64,000 nt of DNA from an uncultured Bacteroidales bacterium. GTDB taxonomy: Bacteria; Bacteroidota; Bacteroidia; Bacteroidales; F082. Positions within the stretch are counted from its first letter, which is position 1; every line of letters begins with the position of its first letter. The stretch covers positions 192,780-256,779 of the forward strand of contig CAJOHD010000003.1 in assembly GCA_905234275.1 (NCBI GenBank), in the 5' to 3' direction. Below the pieces are notes generated by a model, which was not told the DNA's origin, did no database searches, and saw nothing but the letters and a program-made list of their open reading frames with translations. The position numbers were made by a program, and so were the translations under genes. This document shows positions 43,728 to 54,985 of the stretch, piece after piece.

Positions 43728-44672
43728 TTGGCAGAGGGCGGCGGCGCCAAGGATCGCCACCTCGTTGTCTTTCAATTCTGAAACGCGGATTTCAACTGTT
43801 CCCTGATAGATATTCAGCAGATGCTCGTCGAATGACTTGCGCAGAGGCTTCATCAGCACCTCGCCGGCGTGGACAGGACCTCCCATGAGGAAGATAGCCT
43901 GCGGAGCGGAGAAGGTCACTGCATTTGCCATCGCGATACCGAGCAGATAACCAACATTTTCGAAGGTCTGGATGCCGATTGGATCACCGGCATTGGCAGC
44001 GTCACCGACCATTTTTGAAGTGAGATTTTCAGGTGCCACCTGTTTCAAAACGCCATTATACAAAGGATTCTGCTCCATCAGCTCGAGAGCTGTGCGACGG
44101 ATGCCACCTGCCGAGGTGTAAGTCTCCAAGCAGCCTTTACGTCCGCAGCCGCACTGACGACCGTTGATGATGATAATCGAGTGACCGAGTTCACCGGCGG
44201 TACTTGTCGAGCCGAGGATAAGCTTCCTGTCGATGATGATGCCGCTTCCGACACCTGTTCCGAGGGTGAAAGTGATGAAATGGTCGAGGTTTTTGGCACC
44301 ACCGTAGATCATCTCGCCGTATGCTGCAGCGTTAGCATCGTTCGACACAACTACTTTAGTATCAATATGTTGCTTCATCATCTCGGCAAGCTTCACCTGA
44401 CCTTTGAAGTTGAGGTTCGGCGCCTTGTCGATGCTTCCGGTATATGTATTTCCATTCGGGGCGCCGATGCCGATGCCATCGATTTCAGTGATATGATTGC
44501 GCTCAAGCAAAATCTTGATCTTATCAGCCATGTCTTTCACATAAAGCGCTGCATCATAATATTCGTTGGTATGCAGGTTTTCCTTGTCGATGATTTTGCC
44601 GTCAGCACGGACGATTCCGATGTCGGTATTTGTGCCTCCGATATCGATTCCGATAGAATGATTTAATTTCAT
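43722..44672 (-). CDS. ROK-family sugar kinase (glucokinase-like)
   Basis: This 316-residue protein has the ATP-binding GIDIGGTNTDIGIVR at the N-terminus, the sugar-binding NDANAAAYGE near 110 and the ROK zinc motif CGCGRKGCLETYTSAGGI near 170. The family phosphorylates glucose, N-acetylmannosamine or N-acetylglucosamine. No helix-turn-helix is present, so it is a kinase rather than a repressor. It is divergent from ileS. Confidence 0.9.
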   Translation of the reverse strand: MKLNHSIGIDIGGTNTDIGIVRADGKIIDKENLHTNEYYDAALYVKDMADKIKILLERNHITEIDGIGIGAPNGNTYTGSIDKAPNLNFKGQVKLAEMMKQHIDTKVVVSNDANAAAYGEMIYGGAKNLDHFITFTLGTGVGSGIIIDRKLILGSTSTAGELGHSIIIINGRQCGCGRKGCLETYTSAGGIRRTALELMEQNPLYNGVLKQVAPENLTSKMVGDAANAGDPIGIQTFENVGYLLGIAMANAVTFSAPQAIFLMGGPVHAGEVLMKPLRKSFDEHLLNIYQGTVEIRVSELKDNEVAILGAAALCQL

Positions 44673-44759
44673 ATTGGTTAATTTTTATTTCAAAAATATA
44701 ATTTTCACCGCAAAATTAAAAAAACTTTAAATATTATTATGAAAATCAATTCTTTTTTT

Positions 44760-44767
44760 TATCTTTG
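44760..44767 (+). promoter_or_regulatory. -7 element of ileS
   Basis: TATCTTTG lies 29 bases before the ileS ATG and matches TAnnTTTG. The upstream region is A/T rich without a clear TTTG at the expected spacing. Confidence 0.55.
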
Positions 44768-44796
44768 CAGATTATTTAGAATAATTCTTACGTTTT

Positions 44797-47700
44797 ATGA
44801 AGAACGCATATCGCGAATATAAGTTTTTGAATCTCACCAACATAGCAGATGAGGTTCGCAAGTATTGGGAAGATAACGATATCTTCAACAAGAGTTTGGA
44901 GAATACCAAGAACGGCACAGCGTATGTTTTTTATGAAGGTCCACCGTCAGCAAACGGCATGCCGGGCATCCATCACGTGATGGCTCGTACCATTAAGGAC
45001 ACCTTCTGCCGTTTTCAGACTTTAAAGGGAAAATATGTGAGCCGCAAGGCAGGATGGGACACCCACGGACTGCCAGTGGAGCTTGGCGTTGAGAAGAAAC
45101 TCGGCATCACGAAGGAAGATATCGGCAAGAAGATCAGCGTGGATGAGTACAACAAAGCTTGCCGCGAGGAAGTGATGAAATACAAAGACCGCTGGGACGA
45201 CCTCACCCGTCAGATGGGCTACTGGGTTGACCTTAGCAATCCGTATATCACCTTCACAAACGAGTATATCGAGACTTTGTGGTTCTTGCTTAAAGACTTG
45301 TATAACAAAGGTTTACTTTACAAAGGATATACCATCCAGCCATATTCACCGGCTGCAGGAACAGGCTTGAGCTCACATGAGTTGAACATGCCGGGCTGCT
45401 ACCGTGATGTGAAAGACCTCACCTGCGTGGCGATGTTCCGCTTGAAAGCCGAGCAGCGTAAGTTCCAGAAGCTGCCATTTGGCGTTGATGTGAACTTCCA
45501 CGATGTGCAGATTGTGGCTTGGACCACAACACCTTGGACATTGCCGTCGAACACAGCATTGGCAGTGGGTCCTGGCATCGAGTATAACCTCGTGAAGACA
45601 GTGAACCCGAACAGCGGCGAGCAGATATATATCATCATCGGAAAGCCGTTGATGGCATCATTCTTCCCTGCTGAGGCTGAAAAACCGGCATTTGAAGACT
45701 GGAAAGTCGGTGATAAGAAACTCCCATACGAAGTTTTGGGCACCTGCAAAGGTAAAGAACTCGCTGGTTTGGACTACGAGCCGCTCATCCCATGGGTGAA
45801 ACCTGACGGCGACGGATTCCGCGTGATTCCTGGCGACTATGTCACAACAGAAGACGGTACAGGTATCGTCCACATCGCTCCTACTTTCGGTGCTGACGAT
45901 AACAGAGTGGCAAAGCAGACCAACATCCCGCCACTGCATCTCATCGACAAAGATGGCAAAGCACAGCCGATGGTTGACAAGACAGGTAAGTTCTTCCTCC
46001 TCGAAGACCTTGACCCTGAATGGGTTAAGACACATGTCGACGCTGAGGAATATGCAAAATACGCAGGCAAGTTCGTGAAAAACGCCTATGACGCGACAAA
46101 GACCGACAAAGACATGTCGTTGGATGTCGAGATCGTCATCATGCTGAAGGAACAAGGCAAGCTCTTCAAGAGTGAGAAACACACCCACAACTATCCGCAC
46201 TGCTGGCGTACAGACAAACCTGTCCTCTACTACCCTCTCGACAGCTGGTTTATCAAGACAACAGCGTTGAAAGACAGAATGATTGAGCTCAACAAGACCA
46301 TCAACTGGAAGCCTGAAGCAACAGGAAGCGGTCGTTTCGGCAACTGGCTCGAGAATCTCGTCGACTGGAACCTCTCACGTTCACGTTATTGGGGCACTCC
46401 ACTTCCAATCTGGAGAACAGAAGACGGCAACGAAGAGATCTGTATCGGCAGCGTGGCACAGCTTCGCGAAGAGATTGAGAAGTCTGTCAAGGCAGGATTT
46501 ATGAAGGAAAATCCTTACAAATCAGAGGATTACACCAAGTTCGACCTGCACAGACCATATATCGACAGTGTGGTTTTGGTTTCAAAATCAGGAAAGAAGA
46601 TGTTCCGTGAGCCAGACCTCATCGACGTGTGGTTTGACTCAGGCGCAATGCCTTACGCACAGATTCATTACATGGGCAAGCCTGGTCAGCTCAATGACAA
46701 GACCTTCCCTGCCGACTTCATCGCAGAAGGCGTTGACCAGACAAGAGGTTGGTTCTTCACCTTGCATGCAATCGCTACAATGTGCTTCGACTCGGTGGCA
46801 TATAAGAACGTGATTTCCAACGGTTTGGTGCTCGACAAGAACGGCAACAAGATGTCGAAACGTCTTGGCAATGCTGTCGACCCATTCGGAGCCATCACCA
46901 AATACGGAGCCGACGCAGTGAGATGGTACATGATGACCAACTCGCAGCCTTGGGACAACCTGAAATTCGACGAAGACGGAGTGGACGACGTGCGCCGCAA
47001 GTTCTTCGGAACATTATACAACACTTACGCATTCTTCGCACTCTACGCCAACATCGACGGATTTGAGTACAAAGAAGCCGACATTCCGTTTGAGAAACGT
47101 CCGGAAATCGACAGATGGATTCTTTCGGAACTCAACTCACTCATCATCGAGGTTGAGAAAGACTACGAGAGTTACGAGCCAACAAAGGCTGGCAGAGCCA
47201 TCGGTAACTTCGTCGACGCTCACTTGAGCAACTGGTACGTGCGCTTGTCACGCCGCCGTTTCTGGAAGAGCAACGGCTCAGACGACAAGACCTCGGCATA
47301 TCAGACATTGTACACATGTCTCGACACTTTGGCACGCCTGATCTCGCCTATCGCGCCGTTCTTCAGCGAGCAGCTCTACCGCGACCTCAACGCCGTGACA
47401 CATCGCGACAGCGCAGAATCAGTACATCTCACTAAGTTCCCGAAGGCAAACGAGAAATTCATCGACAAGAAGCTCGAGGAGCGCATGGAGATGGCTCAGC
47501 TCGTCGCATCAATGGTGCTTTCACTCAGAAAGAAAGCCAACATCCGCGTGCGTCAGCCATTGTCAAGAATCATGATTCCGGTGCTGAGCGACGAGATGAA
47601 GCAGCAGCTTGAAAAGGTCGAAGGCCTCATCCTTTCGGAAGTCAATGTGAAGAAAGTGGAATATCTCACTGGCGAGCTCAACATCTTGGTGAAGAAAGTC

Positions 47701-48210
47701 AGACCGAACTTCGCTTCGTTGAAGACACGTTACGCCAAGCTAATGGGACAGCTCACGAAGTATTTCAACACCATGAGCCAGGAAGACATCCGCAACTTCG
47801 AGAAGAACGGCGGAGCCAACATCACCGTTGAAGGTCAGGAAGTGAACCTGATTCTTGAGGATGCGCTTATCACCACGGAGGATATCCCGGGTTGGACAGT
47901 GACCACACAGGACAACATGACCGTCGCCCTCGACATCACCATCTCGCAGGAGCTGTTTGAGGAAGGTCTCGCAAGAGAAATCATCAACAGAGTGCAGAAC
48001 ATGAGAAAAGACGGCGGCTTCGAGGTCACCGACAAGATTATCTTGACGATTGAGAAGAACGCCGACATCATGAAGCCGGTGGAGCGTTTCGGAGAATACA
48101 TCTGCTCTGAGACCTTGGCGACACTCGAGATGGTCGACAAGCTCGAAGGCGTCGAAGCACAAGAACTTGTGGACAAGATCTCAGTGAAATTAAGTATTAA
48201 GAAAGCATAA
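44797..48210 (+). CDS. ileS: Isoleucyl-tRNA synthetase with GXHH active-site motif
   Basis: This 1137-residue class I synthetase charges tRNA-Ile. It has the GWDTHGLPVE segment, a CP1 editing domain (WTTTPWTLPSNTA), LSRSRYWGTPLPIWR, ARGW-type VDQTRGWFF and NGNKMSKRLGN. The usual HIGH motif is replaced: after PPSANGMP the residues are G57-I58-H59-H60, i.e. GXHH with G and H swapped. IleRS of the second, eukaryote-like type (IleRS2) resist mupirocin, and the GXHH form has been reported as strongly resistant. The length and C-terminal domain (LNILVKKVRPNF...) fit IleRS2. The DksA-like gene follows after 14 bases. Confidence 0.95.
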   Translation: MKNAYREYKFLNLTNIADEVRKYWEDNDIFNKSLENTKNGTAYVFYEGPPSANGMPGIHHVMARTIKDTFCRFQTLKGKYVSRKAGWDTHGLPVELGVEKKLGITKEDIGKKISVDEYNKACREEVMKYKDRWDDLTRQMGYWVDLSNPYITFTNEYIETLWFLLKDLYNKGLLYKGYTIQPYSPAAGTGLSSHELNMPGCYRDVKDLTCVAMFRLKAEQRKFQKLPFGVDVNFHDVQIVAWTTTPWTLPSNTALAVGPGIEYNLVKTVNPNSGEQIYIIIGKPLMASFFPAEAEKPAFEDWKVGDKKLPYEVLGTCKGKELAGLDYEPLIPWVKPDGDGFRVIPGDYVTTEDGTGIVHIAPTFGADDNRVAKQTNIPPLHLIDKDGKAQPMVDKTGKFFLLEDLDPEWVKTHVDAEEYAKYAGKFVKNAYDATKTDKDMSLDVEIVIMLKEQGKLFKSEKHTHNYPHCWRTDKPVLYYPLDSWFIKTTALKDRMIELNKTINWKPEATGSGRFGNWLENLVDWNLSRSRYWGTPLPIWRTEDGNEEICIGSVAQLREEIEKSVKAGFMKENPYKSEDYTKFDLHRPYIDSVVLVSKSGKKMFREPDLIDVWFDSGAMPYAQIHYMGKPGQLNDKTFPADFIAEGVDQTRGWFFTLHAIATMCFDSVAYKNVISNGLVLDKNGNKMSKRLGNAVDPFGAITKYGADAVRWYMMTNSQPWDNLKFDEDGVDDVRRKFFGTLYNTYAFFALYANIDGFEYKEADIPFEKRPEIDRWILSELNSLIIEVEKDYESYEPTKAGRAIGNFVDAHLSNWYVRLSRRRFWKSNGSDDKTSAYQTLYTCLDTLARLISPIAPFFSEQLYRDLNAVTHRDSAESVHLTKFPKANEKFIDKKLEERMEMAQLVASMVLSLRKKANIRVRQPLSRIMIPVLSDEMKQQLEKVEGLILSEVNVKKVEYLTGELNILVKKVRPNFASLKTRYAKLMGQLTKYFNTMSQEDIRNFEKNGGANITVEGQEVNLILEDALITTEDIPGWTVTTQDNMTVALDITISQELFEEGLAREIINRVQNMRKDGGFEVTDKIILTIEKNADIMKPVERFGEYICSETLATLEMVDKLEGVEAQELVDKISVKLSIKKA

Positions 48211-48224
48211 CAAATTATTACGAT

Positions 48225-48619
48225 ATGGAAGAAACAGTCAACACATCAGAAAAGACCAGATATTCTGACGAAGAACTGGCTGAATTCAAGGAATTGATAC
48301 TGGACCGTTTGGCTCAGGCTCGCAAGGACCTTGCATTATTACAGGAAAACGTTGCCAGTGGCAGCGATTCTGACGACACAGCACCTACATTCAAGATTTT
48401 GGAAGAAGGCGCAGCTGTCTTATCGAAAGAAGAAAACAGCGCATTGGCTGTCCGTCAGGCAAAATATATCAAGAATCTCGAGAATGCTTTGATTCGCATT
48501 GAGAACAAGACTTACGGCATCTGCCGTGTGACAGGCAAGCTCATCCCTAAGGAGCGTCTGCGCGCTGTGCCGCATGCCACTCTCAGCGTAGAGGCAAAGA
48601 TGAATCAGAATAAGAAGAA

Positions 48620-48623
<4 letters not shown>
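48225..48623 (+). CDS. DksA/TraR-family protein
   Basis: This 132-residue protein has an N-terminal coiled-coil (about 18-100) and the C-terminal YGICRVTGKLIPKERLRAVP zinc-finger-like segment. Only one of the four expected Cys is present, as in many Bacteroidota relatives, so zinc is probably not bound. The family binds RNA polymerase in the secondary channel and tunes transcription with ppGpp. It lies between ileS and lspA with a 4-base overlap into lspA, so the three form one unit. Confidence 0.85.
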
Positions 48624-50699
<2,076 letters not shown>

Positions 50700-50702
50700 G
50701 CC

Positions 50703-50939
50703 ATGAAACTTGAGATAACATCTCCCGACAAGCAGATTTTCAGCGGCGATGCTGACCTGGTGCAGCTGCCAGGCAGCGACGGCTTGTTTGAGATTTTGCA
50801 CAACCACGCCCCGATGATTGCCGCATTAGGAAAAGGTAAGATCAAAGTGCAGGATCAAGAAGGAAAACTGCAGTTTTTCGAAATCCGTGGCGGTGTTTGC
50901 GAGGTGAGGGAAAATAAGATAACAGTGTTGGCAGAATGA
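50703..50939 (+). CDS. atpC: ATP synthase F1 epsilon subunit (short form)
   Basis: This 78-residue protein has the beta-sandwich domain of the epsilon subunit (LEITSPDKQIFSGDADLVQL, GLFEILHNHAPMIAALGKG). The C-terminal two-helix domain that inhibits ATP hydrolysis in many bacteria is absent, as is usual in this phylum. It starts 3 bases after atpD, and its stop overlaps the porin start by 4 bases. Confidence 0.93.
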   Translation: MKLEITSPDKQIFSGDADLVQLPGSDGLFEILHNHAPMIAALGKGKIKVQDQEGKLQFFEIRGGVCEVRENKITVLAE

Positions 50940-51994
50940 GAAAAATAAGATTTTCATTAGTGGTCATTATGCTGTTTATCAGCGTGTTAGCATTTGCTCA
51001 AGAAGAAAAAAAGTTCGATTGGGTTCCGAAGGTCTCCGGCTTCGCACAATTTCGTTTCGATGCGAACTTCGACAATGATTTCAAACTGATGAACGACTCG
51101 TTTCGTTTCCATCGTGTTTGCCTGAGTCTTTCGGGTAATCTGACCGAGAAACTCTCTTGGGTGATAAGCGGCGATTTCGTGAGGCAACCCATGCTGGTAA
51201 ACGCAATCGTCAAATATGATTTCTGCGATGCTTTTGCTATACAGGCAGGACAGTTCAAGACGCCCTTCACCATCGAAAACGATATGAATCCGGCATTCGG
51301 CTGCGAGATTTTCGACTATGGCTCAGCCATCAAAGAGCTTGTGGGATATGAATACAGCTATATCTCCCCTCTCGGTGCTCTCGGTTGCGATATAGGTGTG
51401 ATGGCAAGCGGAAAACTGGAGAACAATGTCATTGAATATAAAGCCGGTATCTTTAACGGCAACAGCATAAATAATATTGACAACAACAATAATAAGATTT
51501 TCGTCGGCCGTCTGGATTTCCATCCGATAAAAAGTCTGACATTCTCAGGTTCAATTCGTAACGGCAACTACTATTGCGACACCATTAATAAAGGTGTGTT
51601 CAACCGTTGGAGTATTGGCGCCCAGTTCAAAAACGACAGATTAGTCGTCCGCTCGGAATACATCGGAGCTGAAACAGGAAAAGAGGTTCAATATCCATCA
51701 CATGTTTATCAGACAACAACCGTAAATGAGCATGTGAAAAACTACAGTTTTTACGCAGTGGCCGGATATTGGTTCAAAATCTGCAAAGGCAAACAGAAAA
51801 TCATGCCTGTTGTGCGTTACGACCGTGTTGGTGAAGGCAAAGCTTTTAATGAAGATGCTGTAAGCTATTATACCGCCGGTATTTATTATTTGCCGATACC
51901 ACAATTCAATTTCAAGCTCGACTATCAATATATAAATTGGAATAACAGCAAGGAAGATCACCATATCGTAGCAATTTTAAACTACAGATTTTAA
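50936..51994 (+). CDS. OprO/OprP-family phosphate-selective porin-like protein (copy 1)
   Basis: This 352-residue protein has a signal peptide (MRKIRFSLVVIMLFISVLAFAQ), the barrel start KVSGFAQFRFDANFDNDFKL, IQAGQFKTPFTIEND and a C-terminal IVAILNYRF ending in Phe. These match the OprO/OprP porin family. The substrate in Bacteroidota members is unproven. Translation is coupled to atpC by a 4-base overlap. A close paralogue follows at 52116. Confidence 0.85.
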   Translation: MRKIRFSLVVIMLFISVLAFAQEEKKFDWVPKVSGFAQFRFDANFDNDFKLMNDSFRFHRVCLSLSGNLTEKLSWVISGDFVRQPMLVNAIVKYDFCDAFAIQAGQFKTPFTIENDMNPAFGCEIFDYGSAIKELVGYEYSYISPLGALGCDIGVMASGKLENNVIEYKAGIFNGNSINNIDNNNNKIFVGRLDFHPIKSLTFSGSIRNGNYYCDTINKGVFNRWSIGAQFKNDRLVVRSEYIGAETGKEVQYPSHVYQTTTVNEHVKNYSFYAVAGYWFKICKGKQKIMPVVRYDRVGEGKAFNEDAVSYYTAGIYYLPIPQFNFKLDYQYINWNNSKEDHHIVAILNYRF

Positions 51995-52012
51995 TAGTGT
52001 TTTCATGGAAAG

Positions 52013-52036
52013 TTCTCCTGCGGGAGAAAAGTTTTT
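52013..52036 (+). terminator. Terminator after porin copy 1
   Basis: TTCTCC-TGCG-GGAGAA is a 6-bp hairpin with a 4-base loop (52013-52028), followed by aagttttt. A second palindrome (agtaaaagcttttact, 52044-52059) and T-run follow. Together they should end transcription of the ileS-to-porin unit. Confidence 0.55.
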
Positions 52037-52066
52037 CATAAATAGTAAAAGCTTTTACTTTTTTTG

Positions 52067-52074
52067 TATCTTTG
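52067..52074 (+). promoter_or_regulatory. -7 element of porin copy 2
   Basis: TATCTTTG lies 41 bases before the ATG and matches TAnnTTTG. It follows the palindrome and T-run that may terminate upstream transcription, so copy 2 probably has its own promoter. Confidence 0.55.
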
Positions 52075-52115
52075 CACCGAAAAACGAATAGAAATATTAA
52101 ATAAATCATTAAAAA

Positions 52116-53159
52116 ATGAAAAAAACAAAATTTACATTATTGGCTATCATGCTGATATTCAGCGGATTAGCATTTGCACAAGAGGATGTTGACAGGACTC
52201 CGAAGATTTCAGGATTTGTACAGGGAATGTATGAGGCTGATTTCAACAGTGACTTTGACCTCACAACAAGCACATTCAGGATGCGCCGTGTACGTATGTC
52301 GATTGACGGCAAGCTCACCGACAAGTTGTCGTACAAGATTCAGGGAGACTTCCTCAATTCTCCAATGCTTGTTGACGCATATTTAAAATACACTTTCTGT
52401 GACGCTTTGTCGATTCAGGCAGGTCAATTTAAGATTCCGTTCACGATGGAAACAGCCATAAACCCTGTCAACCTTGAGTTTTACGACTATGGAGAGGTCA
52501 TAACCAAGCTTGTGGGATACAACGATGTTTGCGGTGTTGGCAAACTTGGTCGTGACATCGGTGTCATGGCATCGGGCAAGCTCTTCAAAGTGGAGACCAA
52601 CGGCAAGGGCTTCCATCTCTTAGAGTATTCTGTCGGCGTGTTCAACGGCAACGGCACCAACGTGGTTGACAACAACAACCGCAAGGACATTGCGGGTCGC
52701 ATCGAGTTCCATCCATGGCTCAAGGAGCTCACCCTCACCGGTTCCATCTACAACGGAGAGTTCCTCAACACCAACAACGACACCCACGGTGCTCGCAATC
52801 GTTACAGCGGCGGTTTACAGTTTAAAAACGAGTCATTTGTCGTCCGTTCAGAGTTTGTGGCAGGCGAGACAGGTGTCAACGACACCATCAGCAACTACAA
52901 CAGCAACGGTCTCTATGCCGTGGCAGGATACAACTTCAAATTAGGCAAAGAGAAGTCTCAAGTCCTCATGCCGGTGTTGCGTTATGACCGTTTCAACGGC
53001 GACACCGACATCGACAAGGGCGCCAAGGACACCTACAGCGTCGGCATCAGCTACTGGCCATGGAAGTTCCTCAACATGAAGCTTGATTACAGCTATATCA
53101 AGCCTGAAGCAGGTAAAGAATCACACCGCATTGTTGCGATGATAAATTATAAATTCTAA
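52116..53159 (+). CDS. OprO/OprP-family porin-like protein (copy 2)
   Basis: This 347-residue protein has a signal peptide (MKKTKFTLLAIMLIFSGLAFAQ) and the same landmarks as copy 1: KISGFVQGMYEADFNSDFDL, SIQAGQFKIPFTMETAINPV and IVAMINYKF. The two look like an old tandem duplication, with aligned N- and C-termini but diverged loops. It probably forms a trimeric outer-membrane channel. It is followed 18 bases later by the YeiH-type transporter gene, and the two may be co-transcribed. Confidence 0.85.
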   Translation: MKKTKFTLLAIMLIFSGLAFAQEDVDRTPKISGFVQGMYEADFNSDFDLTTSTFRMRRVRMSIDGKLTDKLSYKIQGDFLNSPMLVDAYLKYTFCDALSIQAGQFKIPFTMETAINPVNLEFYDYGEVITKLVGYNDVCGVGKLGRDIGVMASGKLFKVETNGKGFHLLEYSVGVFNGNGTNVVDNNNRKDIAGRIEFHPWLKELTLTGSIYNGEFLNTNNDTHGARNRYSGGLQFKNESFVVRSEFVAGETGVNDTISNYNSNGLYAVAGYNFKLGKEKSQVLMPVLRYDRFNGDTDIDKGAKDTYSVGISYWPWKFLNMKLDYSYIKPEAGKESHRIVAMINYKF

Positions 53160-53177
53160 ATTTAAAAATTTAAGATT

Positions 53178-54521
53178 ATGGCAAAGAATGATCTTTTGAA
53201 AAAAGAAGACTGGTTGGCGGTGTGGATTGGATTTATCATCATCGCAATCGGTTGTTTGTCGGTTTTGACCGGCTGGTTTGACTTCTCGGCAATGAAATTC
53301 AGCACATGGGTCATTGGAGAAGAAGGTGTGAAGAAAGCTGTGCCGCTCGCTGAACAGTTCGGACAGTGGATTTTCTGGCGCAAGCTCATCGTGACGGTTC
53401 TCGCACTCGGCATATTATTTACAATAGGTATCAAACTTCAGGGCGAAAGTGTTAAGAAATTCGTCCCGGCTTTCATCGTGCTGTTTATAATTGCTATTTT
53501 CGTGCGTTTTGTGAGCGCGGAGTTCACCTTGAACCGCTACCTCGAGTGGGCATTCTGGGCATTGCTCATCGGATTGTTGATTTCCAACACCGTCGGCACG
53601 CCTGAATGGCTGAAACCAGCAATCAGGACTGAGTTTTACATCAAGACCGGTTTGGTCATCATGGGATTCTCGGTGTTGTTCAGCAACATCTATAAATTTG
53701 CCGGTTACGGTCTCGGCATCGCGTGGATTGTGACACCTATCGTCATCATCTTCATGTGGTGGTTTGGCACCAAGGTGTTGAAAATCGGCAACAAGCCGTT
53801 GGTTATCACTTTGGCATCAGCCACTTCGGTGTGCGGAACATCGGCCGCCATTGCCACAGGAGCCGCTGCAAAGGCAAAGAAAGAAGACCTCTCGCTGGCA
53901 ATCTCCATTTCTATCATCTTCACCATTTTGATGATGGTGTTTGAGCCTATGATCATCCGTTGGGCAGGCATGAACCAGATGATGGGCGGTGCGCTCATCG
54001 GTGGCACTGTCGACTCGACAGGCGCTGTGGTTTTGGCAGGTAACGCCCTCGGACCTGAGGCAGAGCAGGTGGCATCGATGGTCAAGATGATTCAGAACAT
54101 CCTCATCGGATTCATCGCCTTCTTCGTGGCGGTATTCTTCGCTTTGAAAGTCGATAAGACTGGCGACAAGAACGTTGGCGCAGGCGAGATCTGGAACCGT
54201 TTCCCGAAGTTCATCATCGGTTTCTTTGTGGCATCGCTGGTGGCATCGTTCATCATTCTTCCGCTCACTGACGGCGCCACCGTGAGCGCCATCAACAAGG
54301 GCGTCCTCGACCAATACAAGAACTGGGCCTTCGTTTTGGCATTCACCAGCATCGGATTGGACACCAACTTCAAGACTCTCTTCAAGCAGATGCAGGATGG
54401 CAAGGTATTGTGGCTGTACATCGTCGGACAGCTGTTCAACATCGCTTTGACGTTGTTCGCCGTATGGTTCCTGCTCTCAGGTGTGGTGTTCGATATCCCG
54501 AATCTCGATTTGTTTAAATAA
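53178..54521 (+). CDS. YeiH-family putative anion (sulfate) exporter
   Basis: This 447-residue protein has about 11 membrane segments and the landmark motifs of the YeiH/UPF0324 family: TGLVIMGFSVLFSNI, SATSVCGTSAAIATGAAAKA, GGTVDSTGAVVLAGNALG and FVLAFTSIGLDTNF. Members are called putative sulfate exporters, but the substrate here is unproven. It lies in the inner membrane. Its stop shares a base with the start of the next small gene (TAATGG), which suggests a functional pair. An outer-membrane porin gene lies directly upstream. Confidence 0.83.
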   Translation: MAKNDLLKKEDWLAVWIGFIIIAIGCLSVLTGWFDFSAMKFSTWVIGEEGVKKAVPLAEQFGQWIFWRKLIVTVLALGILFTIGIKLQGESVKKFVPAFIVLFIIAIFVRFVSAEFTLNRYLEWAFWALLIGLLISNTVGTPEWLKPAIRTEFYIKTGLVIMGFSVLFSNIYKFAGYGLGIAWIVTPIVIIFMWWFGTKVLKIGNKPLVITLASATSVCGTSAAIATGAAAKAKKEDLSLAISISIIFTILMMVFEPMIIRWAGMNQMMGGALIGGTVDSTGAVVLAGNALGPEAEQVASMVKMIQNILIGFIAFFVAVFFALKVDKTGDKNVGAGEIWNRFPKFIIGFFVASLVASFIILPLTDGATVSAINKGVLDQYKNWAFVLAFTSIGLDTNFKTLFKQMQDGKVLWLYIVGQLFNIALTLFAVWFLLSGVVFDIPNLDLFK

Positions 54522-54820
54522 TGGACAAAAAACACATAATTTTCAAGGTGATTACCATCGTTGTGGTGGTAATCACTTTGGTTTTGGCGGTTTATATCAT
54601 GGTGAACCGCAAGGGCGTAGTCGAAGACTACGACTTCGGCGCGGGTGCTTATTATTACGCTGACATCCCGACGGAGCAGTACACTGAGATTGTCAACGAG
54701 AGCGCTTACCAGCCCACGACACCGAAGTGGGTTTACTATGTTTTGTTCTTTGCCTGGGGCTGGTTGATGTGGCGTTTGTGGCTCTGGGTTGAAAGCCGCA
54801 ATGAAGGTCGCAAAAAATAA
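54521..54820 (+). CDS. Small two-helix membrane protein next to YeiH
   Basis: This 99-residue protein has two membrane segments (about residues 8-29 and 70-88), a short tyrosine-rich loop outside (DYDFGAGAYYYADIPTEQY) and a basic tail. It is not recognized. Its start is fused to the YeiH-type stop, so the two are probably made together, and it could be an accessory subunit. It is followed by tRNA-Cys. Confidence 0.65.
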   Translation: MDKKHIIFKVITIVVVVITLVLAVYIMVNRKGVVEDYDFGAGAYYYADIPTEQYTEIVNESAYQPTTPKWVYYVLFFAWGWLMWRLWLWVESRNEGRKK

Positions 54821-54855
54821 TTTTTCAAAAAACGTTGGAATATTGAAAAAAGTTG

Positions 54856-54863
54856 TATTTTTG
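54856..54863 (+). promoter_or_regulatory. -7 element of tRNA-Cys
   Basis: TATTTTTG lies 15 bases before the tRNA 5' end and matches TAnnTTTG. TTGG at 54834 is a weak -33 candidate. Confidence 0.5.
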
Positions 54864-54878
54864 CAGTCCCAAAGACAA

Positions 54879-54949
54879 GGTATCATGGCCGAGTGGCTAG
54901 GCGAAGGTCTGCAAAACCTTTTACGGCGGTTCGATTCCGTCTGGTACCT
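54879..54949 (+). tRNA. tRNA-Cys (GCA)
   Basis: The acceptor GGTATCA/TGGTACC, D arm GCCGAGTGGCTAGGC, anticodon stem AAGGT/ACCTT with loop CTGCAAA (anticodon GCA) and T arm GGCGG-TTCGATT-CCGTC form a full cloverleaf. It is followed by a strong hairpin terminator at 54953. CCA is not encoded. Confidence 0.95.
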
Positions 54950-54952
54950 CAA

Positions 54953-54985
54953 AAAAAGCACTGACTAAGATAGTCAGTGCTTTTT
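54953..54985. terminator. Bidirectional terminator
   Basis: The stem aaaaagcactgacta / tagtcagtgcttttt with a 3-base loop is flanked by A- and T-runs, so it can stop transcription of tRNA-Cys on the plus strand and of the small anchored protein on the minus strand. The last codons of the minus-strand gene lie inside it. Confidence 0.85.
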
